Origin: Myxococcaceae bacterium
Lineage (GTDB): Bacteria; Myxococcota; Myxococcia; Myxococcales; Myxococcaceae
Length of the DNA stretch: 35,963 nucleotides
Reading direction: 5' to 3'
Assembly: GCA_003818285.1 (NCBI GenBank)
Contig: RPRB01000029.1
Coordinates: 1 to 35,963 of the forward strand
In this document: positions 7,991 to 16,584 of the stretch, piece by piece
Layout of the letters: every line of letters begins with the position of its first letter
Position numbering within the stretch: the first letter of the stretch is position 1
Program-made: the position numbers and the translations under genes
Notes under the pieces: generated by a model
The model's database searches: none
Seen by the model: only the letters and a program-made list of their open reading frames with translations
What the model was told of the DNA's origin: nothing

Positions 7991-8824
7991 CTACGCCGGT
8001 CCGCCGACCGCGGTCTCGGTCTCCTTGTCCTTGAAGAAGAGGTCCTTCACCACGAGCTTGGTCACGTCGCGGTTCATCGCCGCGATGGACGTGGTGAGGG
8101 GAATCTCCTTCGGGCAGACCTGCACGCAGTTCTGCGCCTTCCCGCAGTCCTGGATGCCGCCGGGACCCATGAGGCCGTGGAGCCGATCCTCGGCGTGCAT
8201 CGCCCCGGTCGGGTGCAGGTTGAACAGCCGGACCTGGCTGATCGGCGCCGCGCCCATGAAGTCGTTGTCCTGGGTGATCTGCGGGCAAGCCTCGAGGCAG
8301 CTGCCACAGGTGATGCAGGTGGAGAGCACGTACCGCTGGATTTGCTCGCTCTGGCTCTGGCGCGGGCCGGGGCCGAGGTTGTGCGTGCCGTCGAGCTCGA
8401 TCCAGGCCTTCACCCGCTTCAGCGACTCGAACATCCGGGTGCGGTCGACGGTGAGATCCCGGACCATCGGGAACTTGCGCATTGGCTCGAGCGTGATGGG
8501 CCACTCCAGCTTGTCCACCAGCGCCGAGCAGGCCATCCGTACCCGCCCGTTGATGTTCATCGCGCAGCTGCCGCAGACCTCCTCGAGGCAGGCGGCGTCC
8601 CAGGTCACCGGCGTGGTCGGCTTCCCCGCGGCGTTGACCGGGTTCCGCTGGATCTCCATCAGGGAGGAGATGACGTTGGCCCCCTTCCGCCAGGGCACGC
8701 GGAACTCCTCGAAGTCACCCGGCGAGCTCGCGCTCTCCTGCCGCCAGATGCGGAAGGTGACCCACTTCTCCCCTGCCTGGGGCCGGCTCTCGGTGGTCAG
8801 TCCAACCTTCGTGGCTTCGTCCAT
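7991..8824 (-). CDS. sdhB: Succinate dehydrogenase/fumarate reductase iron-sulfur subunit
   Basis: This 277-residue subunit passes electrons from the FAD of SdhA to quinone through three Fe-S centres on the cytoplasmic face of the membrane. The 2Fe-2S ligands are C79, C84, C87 and C99 (CLEEVCGSCAMNINGR, then MAC). The 4Fe-4S motif is CITCGSCLEACP (C170, C173, C176, with C180 entering the next centre). The third-centre motif is C227, C233 and C237 (CGKAQNCVQVCPKEIPL). It most resembles the Bacillus-type (type B) enzyme. It lies 16 bases after sdhA in the order sdhC-sdhA-sdhB. The direction of catalysis in the cell cannot be told from sequence. Confidence 0.96.
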   Translation of the reverse strand: MDEATKVGLTTESRPQAGEKWVTFRIWRQESASSPGDFEEFRVPWRKGANVISSLMEIQRNPVNAAGKPTTPVTWDAACLEEVCGSCAMNINGRVRMACSALVDKLEWPITLEPMRKFPMVRDLTVDRTRMFESLKRVKAWIELDGTHNLGPGPRQSQSEQIQRYVLSTCITCGSCLEACPQITQDNDFMGAAPISQVRLFNLHPTGAMHAEDRLHGLMGPGGIQDCGKAQNCVQVCPKEIPLTTSIAAMNRDVTKLVVKDLFFKDKETETAVGGPA

Positions 8825-8840
8825 GGCGTCGTCCGGTCCC

Positions 8841-10712
8841 TCAGGCGTACCAGCGCGGCTCGGGGTCGAGCACGGGCGTGGGGATGTCCTCGTACGTGAT
8901 CTCCGAGCCCTGCGGCGTCCACCGGGCGATGGTGGTCTTCGCCCACTTCTGGTGGCGCTCCTTCCAGGCCTTCATCCAGTCCGGGTCCTGGGTGGGGTCC
9001 TTGGTCTTGGGCTCGGGGAGCTGGAACTCCGGCTTGTAGTGGGCCCCGCGCGATTCGTCGCGGAGCAACGCGCTCTTGGTGATCACCTCGCCGAGGGCGA
9101 ACATGTTCCAGAGCTGGTTCACGAAGCTGAGCGGGCGGTTGCTGCTGTGTCCGTGGTCGAGCACGTTGATCCGCTTCCAGCGGTCCTGGAGCTCGGCGAT
9201 CTTGTCCAGGGTCTTCCGCAGCCGGTCGTTCCTCCGGACCACGGTGACGTTCTCGGTCATCACCTCGCCGAGCTCGCGGGCCAGGACGTACGGGTTCTCG
9301 GTCCCGCTCATCCTGTCGATGCTCGCGAAGCGCTCCTCCCATTGCTTCTTCGCGTCCTCGAAGACGCTGGAGGGAACCGACGCGGATCCCTTGGCCACGT
9401 TCTTCGCGTAGCTCACCATCGCCGGGCCGCCGATCATCCCACCGTAGATGCAGGACAGGAGCGAGTTGGCCCCCAGCCGGTTCGCGCCGTGGTACGCGTG
9501 GTCCGCCTCCCCCGAGGCGTAGAGGCCGGGGATGCTGGTGGCCTGGTTCTTCGGGCTCGCAGCGAGCGGCTCGAGGTTGGGTCCGGGCTCGAAGGTCACG
9601 TACACCCCGCCCATCGAGTAGTGCATCCCGGGGAAGATGACCATCGGGTGGTGGCGCGGGTCGTCGCCCACGAACTTCTCGTAGATCTCCATCACGCCCT
9701 TGATCTTCGCGTCGAGCGTGGCGGCGGGGATGTGGGTGACGTCGAGGAAGACGCCGTCGCGCCCGCCGACGCCCATGCCCAGCTCGCGGCAGACGTGGAA
9801 GATCTCCCGGGTGGCGACGTCGCGGGGAACGAGGTTCTTGTACTTGGGGTACTTCTCCTCGAGGAAGTACCAGCGCTCCTCCTCGGGAATGGTGACCGGA
9901 TCGCGGGTGTCGCCCTTCTTCTTGGGGACCCAGACCCGGCCGCCCTCTCCGCGGACGGACTCGGACATCAGCCGGAGCTTGTCCTCGCCGGGGATGGAAG
10001 TGGGGTGCACCTGGATGAACTCGGCGTTGGCGTAGATCGCCCCCTCCAGGTACGCGCGGCCGGCAGCGGTGCCGGTGTTGATGACCGAGTTCGTCGAGCG
10101 GCCGAACACGATGCCCGGGCCGCCGGTGGCCAGCATCACCGCCTCGGCGGGGATGGACCGCACCTCCATGGTGCGCAGGTCCATGGCGACGCTGCCCACG
10201 CAGCGGCCGGAACCGTCCCTCACCATCCCCAGCCACTCCCAGTACTCGAACTTGTTCACCATCCCGGCCGCCTCGAAGCGGCGGACCTGCTCGTCCAGCG
10301 CGTAGAGCAGCTGCTGTCCGGTGGTGGCCCCGGCGAACGCGGTGCGGTGGTGAAGCGTTCCGCCGAAGCGCCGGAAGTCGAGGAGGCCTTCCGGAGTGCG
10401 GTTGAAGGGCACGCCCATCCGGTCGAGCAGGTAGATGATGCCCGGCGCCGCGTAGCACATGCCCTTCACGCTGGTCTGCTCGGCCAGGAAATCGCCACCG
10501 CGCAGCGTGTCCTTGACGTGGATGTCCGGGTGGTCGCCCTCGCCCTTGGTGTTCACCGCGCCGTTGATGCCGCCCTGGGCGCAGACCGAGTGCGATCGCT
10601 TCACCGGGACGATGGACAGGAGGTCCACCTTGTGGCCGGCCTCGCAGAGCTTGATGACCGCCATCAGGCCCGCCAGTCCTCCGCCCACCATCGTGAATCG
10701 CTGTTCCGCCAT
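8841..10712 (-). CDS. sdhA: Succinate dehydrogenase/fumarate reductase flavoprotein subunit
   Basis: This 623-residue FAD subunit interconverts succinate and fumarate. The dinucleotide-binding motif GGGLAGLMA lies at residues 10-18. The covalent-FAD region is SHSVCAQGGINGA with His41. The substrate and catalytic parts include FIQVHPTSIPGEDK and the segment MGGVYVTFEPG, and the C-terminal part has the FAD-capping sequence SIPGLYASGEADHAYHGANRLGANS (split here into SIPGLYASGEAD and HAYHGANRLGANS). The length and motifs are those of the Bacillus/epsilonproteobacterial type, rather than the E. coli SdhA type of about 588. It lies 13 bases after sdhC and 16 bases before sdhB, in one operon. Confidence 0.97.
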   Translation of the reverse strand: MAEQRFTMVGGGLAGLMAVIKLCEAGHKVDLLSIVPVKRSHSVCAQGGINGAVNTKGEGDHPDIHVKDTLRGGDFLAEQTSVKGMCYAAPGIIYLLDRMGVPFNRTPEGLLDFRRFGGTLHHRTAFAGATTGQQLLYALDEQVRRFEAAGMVNKFEYWEWLGMVRDGSGRCVGSVAMDLRTMEVRSIPAEAVMLATGGPGIVFGRSTNSVINTGTAAGRAYLEGAIYANAEFIQVHPTSIPGEDKLRLMSESVRGEGGRVWVPKKKGDTRDPVTIPEEERWYFLEEKYPKYKNLVPRDVATREIFHVCRELGMGVGGRDGVFLDVTHIPAATLDAKIKGVMEIYEKFVGDDPRHHPMVIFPGMHYSMGGVYVTFEPGPNLEPLAASPKNQATSIPGLYASGEADHAYHGANRLGANSLLSCIYGGMIGGPAMVSYAKNVAKGSASVPSSVFEDAKKQWEERFASIDRMSGTENPYVLARELGEVMTENVTVVRRNDRLRKTLDKIAELQDRWKRINVLDHGHSSNRPLSFVNQLWNMFALGEVITKSALLRDESRGAHYKPEFQLPEPKTKDPTQDPDWMKAWKERHQKWAKTTIARWTPQGSEITYEDIPTPVLDPEPRWYA

Positions 10713-10725
10713 GGGACCCCCTACA

Positions 10726-11478
10726 TCAGCCGACGGCGCCGAAGCGCATCTGGAAGAGGATGCTCAGCGTCGCGACCGAGAGGACCGCGAAGAGGAGCCA
10801 GGACGCCTGCGTGACTCGCCTCTGCGCGAGCCTCCCGACCGCGATGCCCCACGTCCAGCAGAATCCCTTGAGCCCGTAGGTGAAGTGCCAGATCGTGCAG
10901 AGGGTGCCGATGCCGTAGAGGGCGAAGATGTGGTCCCCGGCGAGGATGCTCTGGACGCCGAGGGAGGCCGGGTTGCCGAGGTGCGCCGCCACGTCCCGGT
11001 AGGTGACCAGGTCCAGGCCGTCGGCGTTCACAGGCGCGAGGTGGTTGCCGAGGAGGGTGACCCAGGTGCGGAGCGTGCCCACGTGCACCAGCAGGAACAG
11101 CAGGGCGATGACCCCCGTGACGCGCTGGGCGAGGTAGCCCCAGTTGCTCGCGTAGGCGTACCGGCCGACGTTCGGGCGACCGGTCGCCGCGACCCAGACG
11201 CCGTAGAGCGCGTGGTAGGCCAGCGGGACGATGATGGTCACCAGCTCCAGCGCGTAGAAGAACGGCCGCGGGAGCAGCGTGTTCACATGGTTGACCATCT
11301 CGTCGTACGCGGCGGGGCCGCGCAGCGCCGACAGGTTTTCGAACACGTGGTAGCAGAGGAAGGCGCCGAGCGGCAGCACGCCCGAGAGCGAATGCAGCCG
11401 CCGCCAGAGGAAGGAATGGTCGTCCCGGGTGCCGGTGTCCGTGCGGACGGACTCGGCGGTGGTGGCAGCGTCGGCCAT
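10726..11478 (-). CDS. sdhC: Succinate dehydrogenase cytochrome b558 membrane subunit
   Basis: This 250-residue membrane protein has five predicted transmembrane helices. It anchors SdhAB and carries heme b and the quinone site. Histidines in or near helices, H44 (CYHVFEN), H89 (AYHALYG), H132 (LVHVGT) and H198 (IWHFTYGLKGF), are placed as in the di-heme Bacillus/Wolinella b-type family. H29 (RLHSLSG) sits before helix 1. No separate sdhD exists, as expected for this single-anchor type. A good ribosome binding site (AGGAGAG) stands about 8 bases before the ATG. It is the first gene of sdhCAB. A 16-base dyad lies about 54 bases upstream of the start and could regulate the operon. Confidence 0.95.
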   Translation of the reverse strand: MADAATTAESVRTDTGTRDDHSFLWRRLHSLSGVLPLGAFLCYHVFENLSALRGPAAYDEMVNHVNTLLPRPFFYALELVTIIVPLAYHALYGVWVAATGRPNVGRYAYASNWGYLAQRVTGVIALLFLLVHVGTLRTWVTLLGNHLAPVNADGLDLVTYRDVAAHLGNPASLGVQSILAGDHIFALYGIGTLCTIWHFTYGLKGFCWTWGIAVGRLAQRRVTQASWLLFAVLSVATLSILFQMRFGAVG

Positions 11479-11825
11479 TGTCGGTCTCTCCTGATTACTT
11501 CCCGGGCGGCGCCCTGGCCATCGGTGGGAGTCCCCTGAAATCAGGGGCTTTCATGGCGGACAGGAGTCGCCCTGTCTTCCAGCACCCGGCGGAGGGAGTC
11601 CAGAAGAATCCGGAGGCGGGCGCTCGGGGAGAGGGAGCGGTTTCCGACCGACGGAATGGCCGCCCTGGCGTTGACGGAGCGTGCCCGTCGGTGGCGGGAT
11701 GGTGGATGGGTCCGCCACCGTAGCCCCGGTGTCGGAGGCAAACGCGGGCGGCCGGGCCGCCGCCGGCTCAGCATCGCACGGGCGGGTTCCGGACCACCGG
11801 GCCTGGCCGCGCGGGGAGCGGCACG
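11479..11825. other. 347-base intergenic region between divergent sdhC and a plus-strand gene
   Basis: This gap holds the upstream regions of the sdhCAB operon (minus) and of the gene at 11826 (plus). The only distinct structure I see is the dyad at 11532-11547. I could not find a convincing -35/-10 pair on either strand or a short gene with a good start signal. Confidence 0.6.
11532..11547. promoter_or_regulatory. Candidate operator: 16-base dyad upstream of sdhCAB
   Basis: CCCCTGA and TCAGGGG form a perfect 7-bp inverted repeat around AA. The dyad sits 54 bases upstream of the sdhC start codon, where a transcription factor site would be expected. A 7-bp stem with a 2-base loop is poor as an RNA hairpin, so a protein-binding site is more likely. 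The binding factor is unknown. Confidence 0.4.
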
Positions 11826-12248
11826 ATGGGGCTTCTCGACAAGCTGTTCGGTGGAGGCGAGGTGTTTCCGCCCCTCGATCCCTCGAGTGCGGCGGCCGCG
11901 AGGATCGAGGGGCAGCGGGCGGCGCTGGAGGAGATGGCGGGCCGAGTGCGCGACCGGCTGGAGCTCGTTCCGGCAGAGAAGATGGTGCTCGCCTTCATCG
12001 GCAATCCACCCGAGCGGTTCGGGGTGGCCTGGTTCACGAACGGTGAGGAGCACAACTTCAAGCGGCTCCTCTCCGAGAAGGGGCTCGCCCAGCAGGATCT
12101 GCAGCGCATCTCCCAGCTCCTGGCCGAGGCCTACGAGAGGCACCAGCAGGAGCCGCGGTTCACCGTGGTGCTCGCGGGCCGGAAGCTGACCGTGAACCCG
12201 GCGCCCTCCCTCGCGACCGACGTGGCTCGGGTGATCGGCTCGGTGTGA
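11826..12248 (+). CDS. Conserved-looking hypothetical protein
   Basis: This 140-residue soluble protein is of no family that I recognise. It starts MGLLDKLFGGGE, a short amphipathic N-terminus. A long helical stretch (residues 23-50, AAAARIEGQRAALEEMAGRVRDR in part) precedes a mixed alpha/beta region with two beta-rich segments (KMVLAFIGN, RFGVAWFTNGEEHNF) and a C-terminal strand pair (RFTVVLAGRKLTV). The ribosome binding site GGGGAG lies about 6 bases before the ATG. It is convergent with mdh (stop at 12269) and divergent from sdhC. Codon usage looks like its neighbours. A link to respiration is suggested only by location. Confidence 0.7.
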   Translation: MGLLDKLFGGGEVFPPLDPSSAAAARIEGQRAALEEMAGRVRDRLELVPAEKMVLAFIGNPPERFGVAWFTNGEEHNFKRLLSEKGLAQQDLQRISQLLAEAYERHQQEPRFTVVLAGRKLTVNPAPSLATDVARVIGSV

Positions 12249-12268
12249 CCGGTCGTCCGCGGCCTCGG

Positions 12269-13207
12269 CTAGAGCTTCACCTCGTCGACGGTCTTCTTCA
12301 CCGAGGCGAACGACTTCTGCAGCTCGGCCTTCTCCGCGTCATTCAGCTGCAGCTCGATGACCTTCTCCACGCCTCCCGCGCCGATCTGCACCGGCACGCC
12401 CATGAAGAAGTCCTTGATCCCGTACTGCCCCTCGAGCAGCGCCGCGGCCGGGAGCACCCGCTTCCGGTCGAAGACGAAGCTCTCCGCCATGGCGATGGCC
12501 GAGGCCGCCGGCGCGAAGTAGGCCGAGCCGGTCTTGTACAGCGCCACCAGCTCTCCCCCGCCCTTCCGGGTCCGGTCCACGATGGCGTCCAGCGCGTCTT
12601 TGCGGAGCAGCTCGGTGAGCGGCACGCCGCCCACCGTCGAGTGCCGGAGCAGCGGCACCATGTCGTCCCCGTGCCCGCCGAGCACCAGCGCCTCGATGTC
12701 CCGAATCGAGACGTTCAGCGCCTCGGCGACGAAGAACTTGAAGCGCGCGGTGTCCAGCACCCCGGCCATCCCCAAGACTTGATGTTTCTTGAACCCGGTG
12801 ATCTTGAACAGCGCGTAGACCATCGCGTCCAGCGGGTTGGCGACGTTGATCACGAAGGCGTTCGGGCAGTGCGTCTTCACGTTCGACGCCACGTCCTTCA
12901 TGATCTTGAGGTTGACCTCGAGCAGGTCCTCCCGGGTCATCCCCGGCTTCCGGGGCATGCCGGCGGTGATGATCACCACGTCGCTGCCGGCGACGTCCTT
13001 CCAGTCGGTGGTGCCGGTGACCCTGCAGTCGTAGCCGTCCACGGCCGCCAGCTGGTTGATGTCCAGCGCCTTGCCCTTCACCAGGCCCTCGGCCGCGGGG
13101 ATGTCGTAGAGCACCACGTCCCCGAGCTGCTTCTGCATCGAGAGCAGCGCGAGGTTGCCGCCGATCTGCCCGCCGCCGATGAGTCCGATCTTCTGCTTGC
13201 TGCCCAT
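12269..13207 (-). CDS. mdh: Malate dehydrogenase (NAD, LDH-like type)
   Basis: This 312-residue TCA enzyme interconverts malate and oxaloacetate with NAD. The nucleotide motif is [11 protein letters not shown] (residues 7-17), and an acidic residue after strand 2 (LYDIP, Asp35) indicates NAD use. The substrate loop [10 protein letters not shown] has Arg at position 86 where lactate dehydrogenases have Gln, so malate is favoured. Catalytic His179 is in [11 protein letters not shown]. Its length and sequence place it with the tetrameric LDH-like malate dehydrogenases. It starts 18 bases after the icd stop and is probably co-transcribed with icd. Confidence 0.97.
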   Translation of the reverse strand: MGSKQKIGLIGGGQIGGNLALLSMQKQLGDVVLYDIPAAEGLVKGKALDINQLAAVDGYDCRVTGTTDWKDVAGSDVVIITAGMPRKPGMTREDLLEVNLKIMKDVASNVKTHCPNAFVINVANPLDAMVYALFKITGFKKHQVLGMAGVLDTARFKFFVAEALNVSIRDIEALVLGGHGDDMVPLLRHSTVGGVPLTELLRKDALDAIVDRTRKGGGELVALYKTGSAYFAPAASAIAMAESFVFDRKRVLPAAALLEGQYGIKDFFMGVPVQIGAGGVEKVIELQLNDAEKAELQKSFASVKKTVDEVKL

Positions 13208-13225
13208 GATTGCGCTCTCGCCTTT

Positions 13226-14527
13226 CTACATGTGCTGGATGATGGCCTGCCCGAACTCCGAGCACTTCAGTTCCTTGACCTCGCCCCCGCCGTCGCCCTT
13301 CATCTGCCGGGCGAAGTCGTAGGTCACGGTGCGCGCCCCGATGGCGCCGTTCATCCCCTTGACGATGAGATCCGCCGCCTCGTTCCACCCGAGATGCCGG
13401 AACATCATGTCGCCGGAGAGGATCACGCTCCCCGGGTTCACCTTGTCCAGGTCGGCGTACTTGGGCGCCGTCCCGTGCGTCGCCTCGAACACCGCGTGCC
13501 CGGTGACGTAGTTGATGTTGCCGCCCGGGGCGATGCCGATGCCTCCCACCTGCGCGGCCAGCGCGTCGCTCAGGTAGTCGCCGTTCAGGTTGAGCGTGGC
13601 GATGACGTCGAACTCGTCGGGCCGCGTGAGGACCTGCTGCAGCGTGATGTCGGCGATGGCGTCCTTGATCAGCAGCTTCCCCGAGGCGAGCGCCGCCTTC
13701 TGCTCGGCGTTGGCCGCGTCCTCGCCCTTCTTCGCCTTGGTCTCCTCCCACTGCTCCCAGGTGTAGACCTTGCCCCCGAACTCGCGCTCGGCCAGGGCAT
13801 AGCCCCAGCCGCGGAAGGCCCCCTCGGTGAACTTCATGATGTTGCCCTTGTGCACGAAGGTGACGCTCTTGCGCTTGTGCTCCAGGGCGTAGCGGATCGC
13901 GGCGCGGATCAGCCGCTCGCTCCCCTCCCGCGACACGGCCTTGATGCCAATGCCGCACTCCTCGGGGAAGCGAACCTTCTTGAACTCCTTCGGGAAGCGC
14001 TCCCGGAACATCGCGAGGAAGGTCTGCGCAGCCTCGGAGCCGGCCTCGAACTCGATGCCCGCGTAGATGTCCTCGGTGTTCTCCCGGAAGATGACCATGT
14101 CCACCTTCCCCGGGTTCTTCACCGGGCTCGGCACGCCCTTGAAGTAGCGGACCGGCCGCAGGCAGACGTAGAGGTCGAGCAGCTGGCGGAGCGCGACGTT
14201 GAGGCTGCGGATCCCGCCGCCCACCGGCGTGGTCAGGGGCCCCTTGATGCCCACCAGGTACGTCCTGAACCCCTCGATGGTCTCGTCCGGCAGCCAGTTC
14301 TTGGTCTGCTTGAAGGCCTTCTCCCCGGCGAGGACCTCCATCCAGGCGATGCTCCGCTTGCCGCCGTACGCCTTCGCCACCGCGGCGTCGAAGACCGCTT
14401 GCGAGGCGCGCCAGATGTCCCGGCCCGTGCCGTCGCCCTCGATGAACGGGATGACCGGCCGATCCGGGACCCGCAGTGTCCCTCCGGTCAACGTGATTCG
14501 CTCGCCTGCCGGAACGGGGTTGCTCAT
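13226..14527 (-). CDS. icd: NADP-dependent isocitrate dehydrogenase
   Basis: This 433-residue enzyme (E. coli Icd 416) decarboxylates isocitrate to 2-oxoglutarate with NADP reduction. The substrate loop [13 protein letters not shown] holds Ser108, the counterpart of E. coli Ser113, the site of AceK phosphorylation; no aceK is in the window. The [13 protein letters not shown] segment and the coenzyme motif [19 protein letters not shown], with Lys-Tyr in the places that favour NADP, are present. An insertion of about 15 residues (around 265-290, [13 protein letters not shown]) is Lys/Ala/Glu-rich. The ATG at 14527 was chosen for its strong GGGAGGAAG ribosome binding site; the open frame upstream shows no similarity. 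It diverges from gltA. Confidence 0.97.
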   Translation of the reverse strand: MSNPVPAGERITLTGGTLRVPDRPVIPFIEGDGTGRDIWRASQAVFDAAVAKAYGGKRSIAWMEVLAGEKAFKQTKNWLPDETIEGFRTYLVGIKGPLTTPVGGGIRSLNVALRQLLDLYVCLRPVRYFKGVPSPVKNPGKVDMVIFRENTEDIYAGIEFEAGSEAAQTFLAMFRERFPKEFKKVRFPEECGIGIKAVSREGSERLIRAAIRYALEHKRKSVTFVHKGNIMKFTEGAFRGWGYALAEREFGGKVYTWEQWEETKAKKGEDAANAEQKAALASGKLLIKDAIADITLQQVLTRPDEFDVIATLNLNGDYLSDALAAQVGGIGIAPGGNINYVTGHAVFEATHGTAPKYADLDKVNPGSVILSGDMMFRHLGWNEAADLIVKGMNGAIGARTVTYDFARQMKGDGGGEVKELKCSEFGQAIIQHM

Positions 14528-14565
14528 GACTTCCTCCCGAGTGGAATTTCCCTTGGCGGCAGGGG

Positions 14566-14595
14566 GGTATACGGGACGCGACAACGGCTCCGCAA
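14566..14595 (-). promoter_or_regulatory. Candidate sigma-70-type promoter for icd-mdh
   Basis: On the minus strand, TTGCGG (14595-14590) and TATACC (14571-14566) are separated by 18 bases and end 38 bases before the icd start. Both hexamers match four of six consensus bases. It lies in the 120-base divergent icd/gltA gap; no equally good pair was seen for gltA. Confidence 0.4.
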
Positions 14596-14647
14596 CCTGG
14601 AACAAGGGCGTACTCTTTTTGGTTGAATCGAGCCTCCCCCCGGTGAA

Positions 14648-15955
14648 ATGACGCCCTACGCCATGGCCAAAGACACGCTGAGCATCACCGACAACCGCAC
14701 CGGCAAGTCCTACGAGATTCCCGTCAAGGACGGGTGCATCAAGACGGCGGATCTGCGGCAGATCCGCATCGACGAGCACGACTTTGGCCTGATGGGGTAC
14801 GACCCGGCCTTCCTCAACACCGCCAACTGCCGCAGCGCCATCACCTTCATCGATGGCGACAAGGGCATTCTCGAATACCGGGGCTATCCCATCGAGCAGC
14901 TGGCCGAGAAGTCCAGCTACCTCGAGGTCGCGTACCTGCTTCTGAACGGCGAGCTACCGAGCAGGAAGCAGCTCGACGACTTCGTCCACACGGTGACCCA
15001 CCACACCTACGTCCACGAGAACATCAAGGAGTACCTGGACGGGTTCCGCTACAACGCCCACTCGATGTCGATGCTGGCGGCCACGGTGTCCGCCCTCTCC
15101 TCGTTCTATCCCGAGGCGAAGAACATCAAGGATCCCGAGAACCGCCGGATCCAGCAGATCCGCATGGTCGCCAAGATGCCGACCATCGCCGCCTTCAGCT
15201 TCCGGCACTCGATGGGGCTGCCGTACGTCTATCCGAACAACGACCTGTCCTTCGTCGGGAACTTCCTGGCGATGATCAAGAAGATCGGGACCGACACCTA
15301 CAAGGTGAACCCGGTCCTGGAGCACGCCCTGGAGGTGCTGTTCATCCTCCACGCCGACCACGAGCAGAACTGCAGCACCACGGCGGTCCGGCTGGTGGGG
15401 AGCAGCCAGGTGGATCCGTTCTCGGCAGTGTCGGCGGGCATCGAGGCGCTCTACGGGCCGCTGCACGGCGGCGCGAACGAGGCGGTGCTCCGGATGCTCA
15501 AGAGCATCGGCCACGTGAGCAAGGTTCCCGAGTTCATCAAGGAGGTGAAGTCGGGCGAGGGCGAGACCCGGCTGATGGGCTTCGGACACCGGGTCTACAA
15601 GAGCTACGACCCACGGGCGAAGGTCATCAAGAAGGTGGCGGACGAGGTCTTCGATGTGACGGGAAGGAACCCGCTCCTCGACATCGCCGTGGAGCTCGAG
15701 CGGATCGCACTCCAGGACGACTACTTCGTGAAGCGGAAGCTCTACCCCAACGTCGACTTCTACTCGGGGCTGATCTACGAGGCCCTGGGCTTCCCCATGG
15801 ACTTCTTCACCGTGCTCTTCGCGATCCCCCGCACCGTCGGCTGGGTCGCCCAGTGGGAGGAGATGGTCCTCGATGCGGAGCAGAAGATCGCCCGCCCACG
15901 ACAGATCTACACGGGACCCAAGCGCCGGGATTACGTTCCCTTCGACAAGCGCTGA
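14648..15955 (+). CDS. gltA: Citrate synthase
   Basis: This 435-residue protein (E. coli GltA 427) condenses acetyl-CoA and oxaloacetate to citrate. The catalytic residues are visible: His238 in [11 protein letters not shown], His273 in [11 protein letters not shown], and Asp370 in NVDFYSG. Citrate-binding [13 protein letters not shown] (His314) is also present. The N-terminal extension of about 50 residues with [15 protein letters not shown] marks a type II (hexameric, possibly NADH-sensitive) enzyme. The ATG at 14648 gives the longest protein; an ATG at 14663 ([11 protein letters not shown]) is an equally plausible start, and neither has a strong ribosome binding site. It diverges from icd and is followed at 9 bases by a zinc-ribbon gene. 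Confidence 0.97.
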   Translation: MTPYAMAKDTLSITDNRTGKSYEIPVKDGCIKTADLRQIRIDEHDFGLMGYDPAFLNTANCRSAITFIDGDKGILEYRGYPIEQLAEKSSYLEVAYLLLNGELPSRKQLDDFVHTVTHHTYVHENIKEYLDGFRYNAHSMSMLAATVSALSSFYPEAKNIKDPENRRIQQIRMVAKMPTIAAFSFRHSMGLPYVYPNNDLSFVGNFLAMIKKIGTDTYKVNPVLEHALEVLFILHADHEQNCSTTAVRLVGSSQVDPFSAVSAGIEALYGPLHGGANEAVLRMLKSIGHVSKVPEFIKEVKSGEGETRLMGFGHRVYKSYDPRAKVIKKVADEVFDVTGRNPLLDIAVELERIALQDDYFVKRKLYPNVDFYSGLIYEALGFPMDFFTVLFAIPRTVGWVAQWEEMVLDAEQKIARPRQIYTGPKRRDYVPFDKR

Positions 15956-15964
15956 CGAAAGGCC

Positions 15965-16327
15965 ATGACGCTCGACTTCACCTGCCAGAAGTGCGAGGGC
16001 ACCTTCGAGATCGACGCCCAGGATCTCGTCGACGGGAGCGAGAAGCTCGAGTGCCCCCACTGCAACACCCGCGCGCCGGCCAACGTGGTGGATGACTTCG
16101 TGGCCGCGCTCACCGAGATGCGGGCGCAGGTGGCGGTGCTCAGCAAGCGTTTCACCCTCTCCACGACGCTCGAGTCCGAGGACCTCGCCGAGCTGGACGC
16201 CGACGACGAGGACGAAGAGGACGACGAGGACGAGGACGAGGACGTCGATGAGGACGACGACGACGACGACGACGAGGACCTCGACGAGGACGACGAGGAC
16301 CTCGAGGACGAGGACGAGAAGCGCTGA
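15965..16327 (+). CDS. Zinc-ribbon protein with a polyacidic C-terminal tail
   Basis: This 120-residue protein starts 9 bases after the gltA stop with GAAAGG as ribosome binding site, so it is probably co-transcribed. Residues 5-35 form a zinc ribbon with Cys pairs C7/C10 and C30/C33 (CQKC, CPHC). A helix follows (DDFVAALTEMRAQVAVLSKRF split as DDFVAALTEM and RAQVAVLSKRF). From residue 80 to 118, 36 of 39 residues are Asp or Glu, interrupted only by V94, L106 and L113. Such a tail could imitate nucleic acid or bind basic proteins or metal. I do not know a function. A GC-rich hairpin (CCCCC/GGGGG, 16415-16430) lies about 90 bases downstream but has no T-run. Confidence 0.8.
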   Translation: MTLDFTCQKCEGTFEIDAQDLVDGSEKLECPHCNTRAPANVVDDFVAALTEMRAQVAVLSKRFTLSTTLESEDLAELDADDEDEEDDEDEDEDVDEDDDDDDDEDLDEDDEDLEDEDEKR

Positions 16328-16584
16328 GATGCCGTCAGCCGGATTGCCGAGCTCGGCGATGAGCTTTGAACTGAGCCCGATCGCTGGCGCGCCCCCGCGC
16401 GCTTCCTCAGCCGTCCCCCTGGTTCGGGGGGTGACCCCACTCGCTGCTCCCCACGCTCCGGGGGCTGACGCGCCCTGACCAGGAGTACGGGGGGACCAGG
16501 ACGTTGAGCGGTCGCGGACGTCCCGACTGTCGGCCAGCAGCCGGTTCACTGGCAGAACTCCCGCCCCGTGAGGACCGTGCACGG

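Noticed and set aside
12245-14626. Open frame of about 790 codons antisense to mdh and icd
   Set aside because: No recognisable protein features; it mirrors the codon pattern of two well-preserved genes.
16190-16320. GA/GC-rich low-complexity DNA that looks like a microsatellite
   Set aside because: It encodes the Asp/Glu tail of the zinc-ribbon protein in frame, with mixed GAC/GAG/GAT codons, so it is explained by coding.
16415-16430. CCCCC/GGGGG hairpin as a terminator after the zinc-ribbon gene
   Set aside because: The stem is only 5 bp of G:C with no T-run; such structures are expected by chance in this DNA. It is mentioned only in the gene entry.
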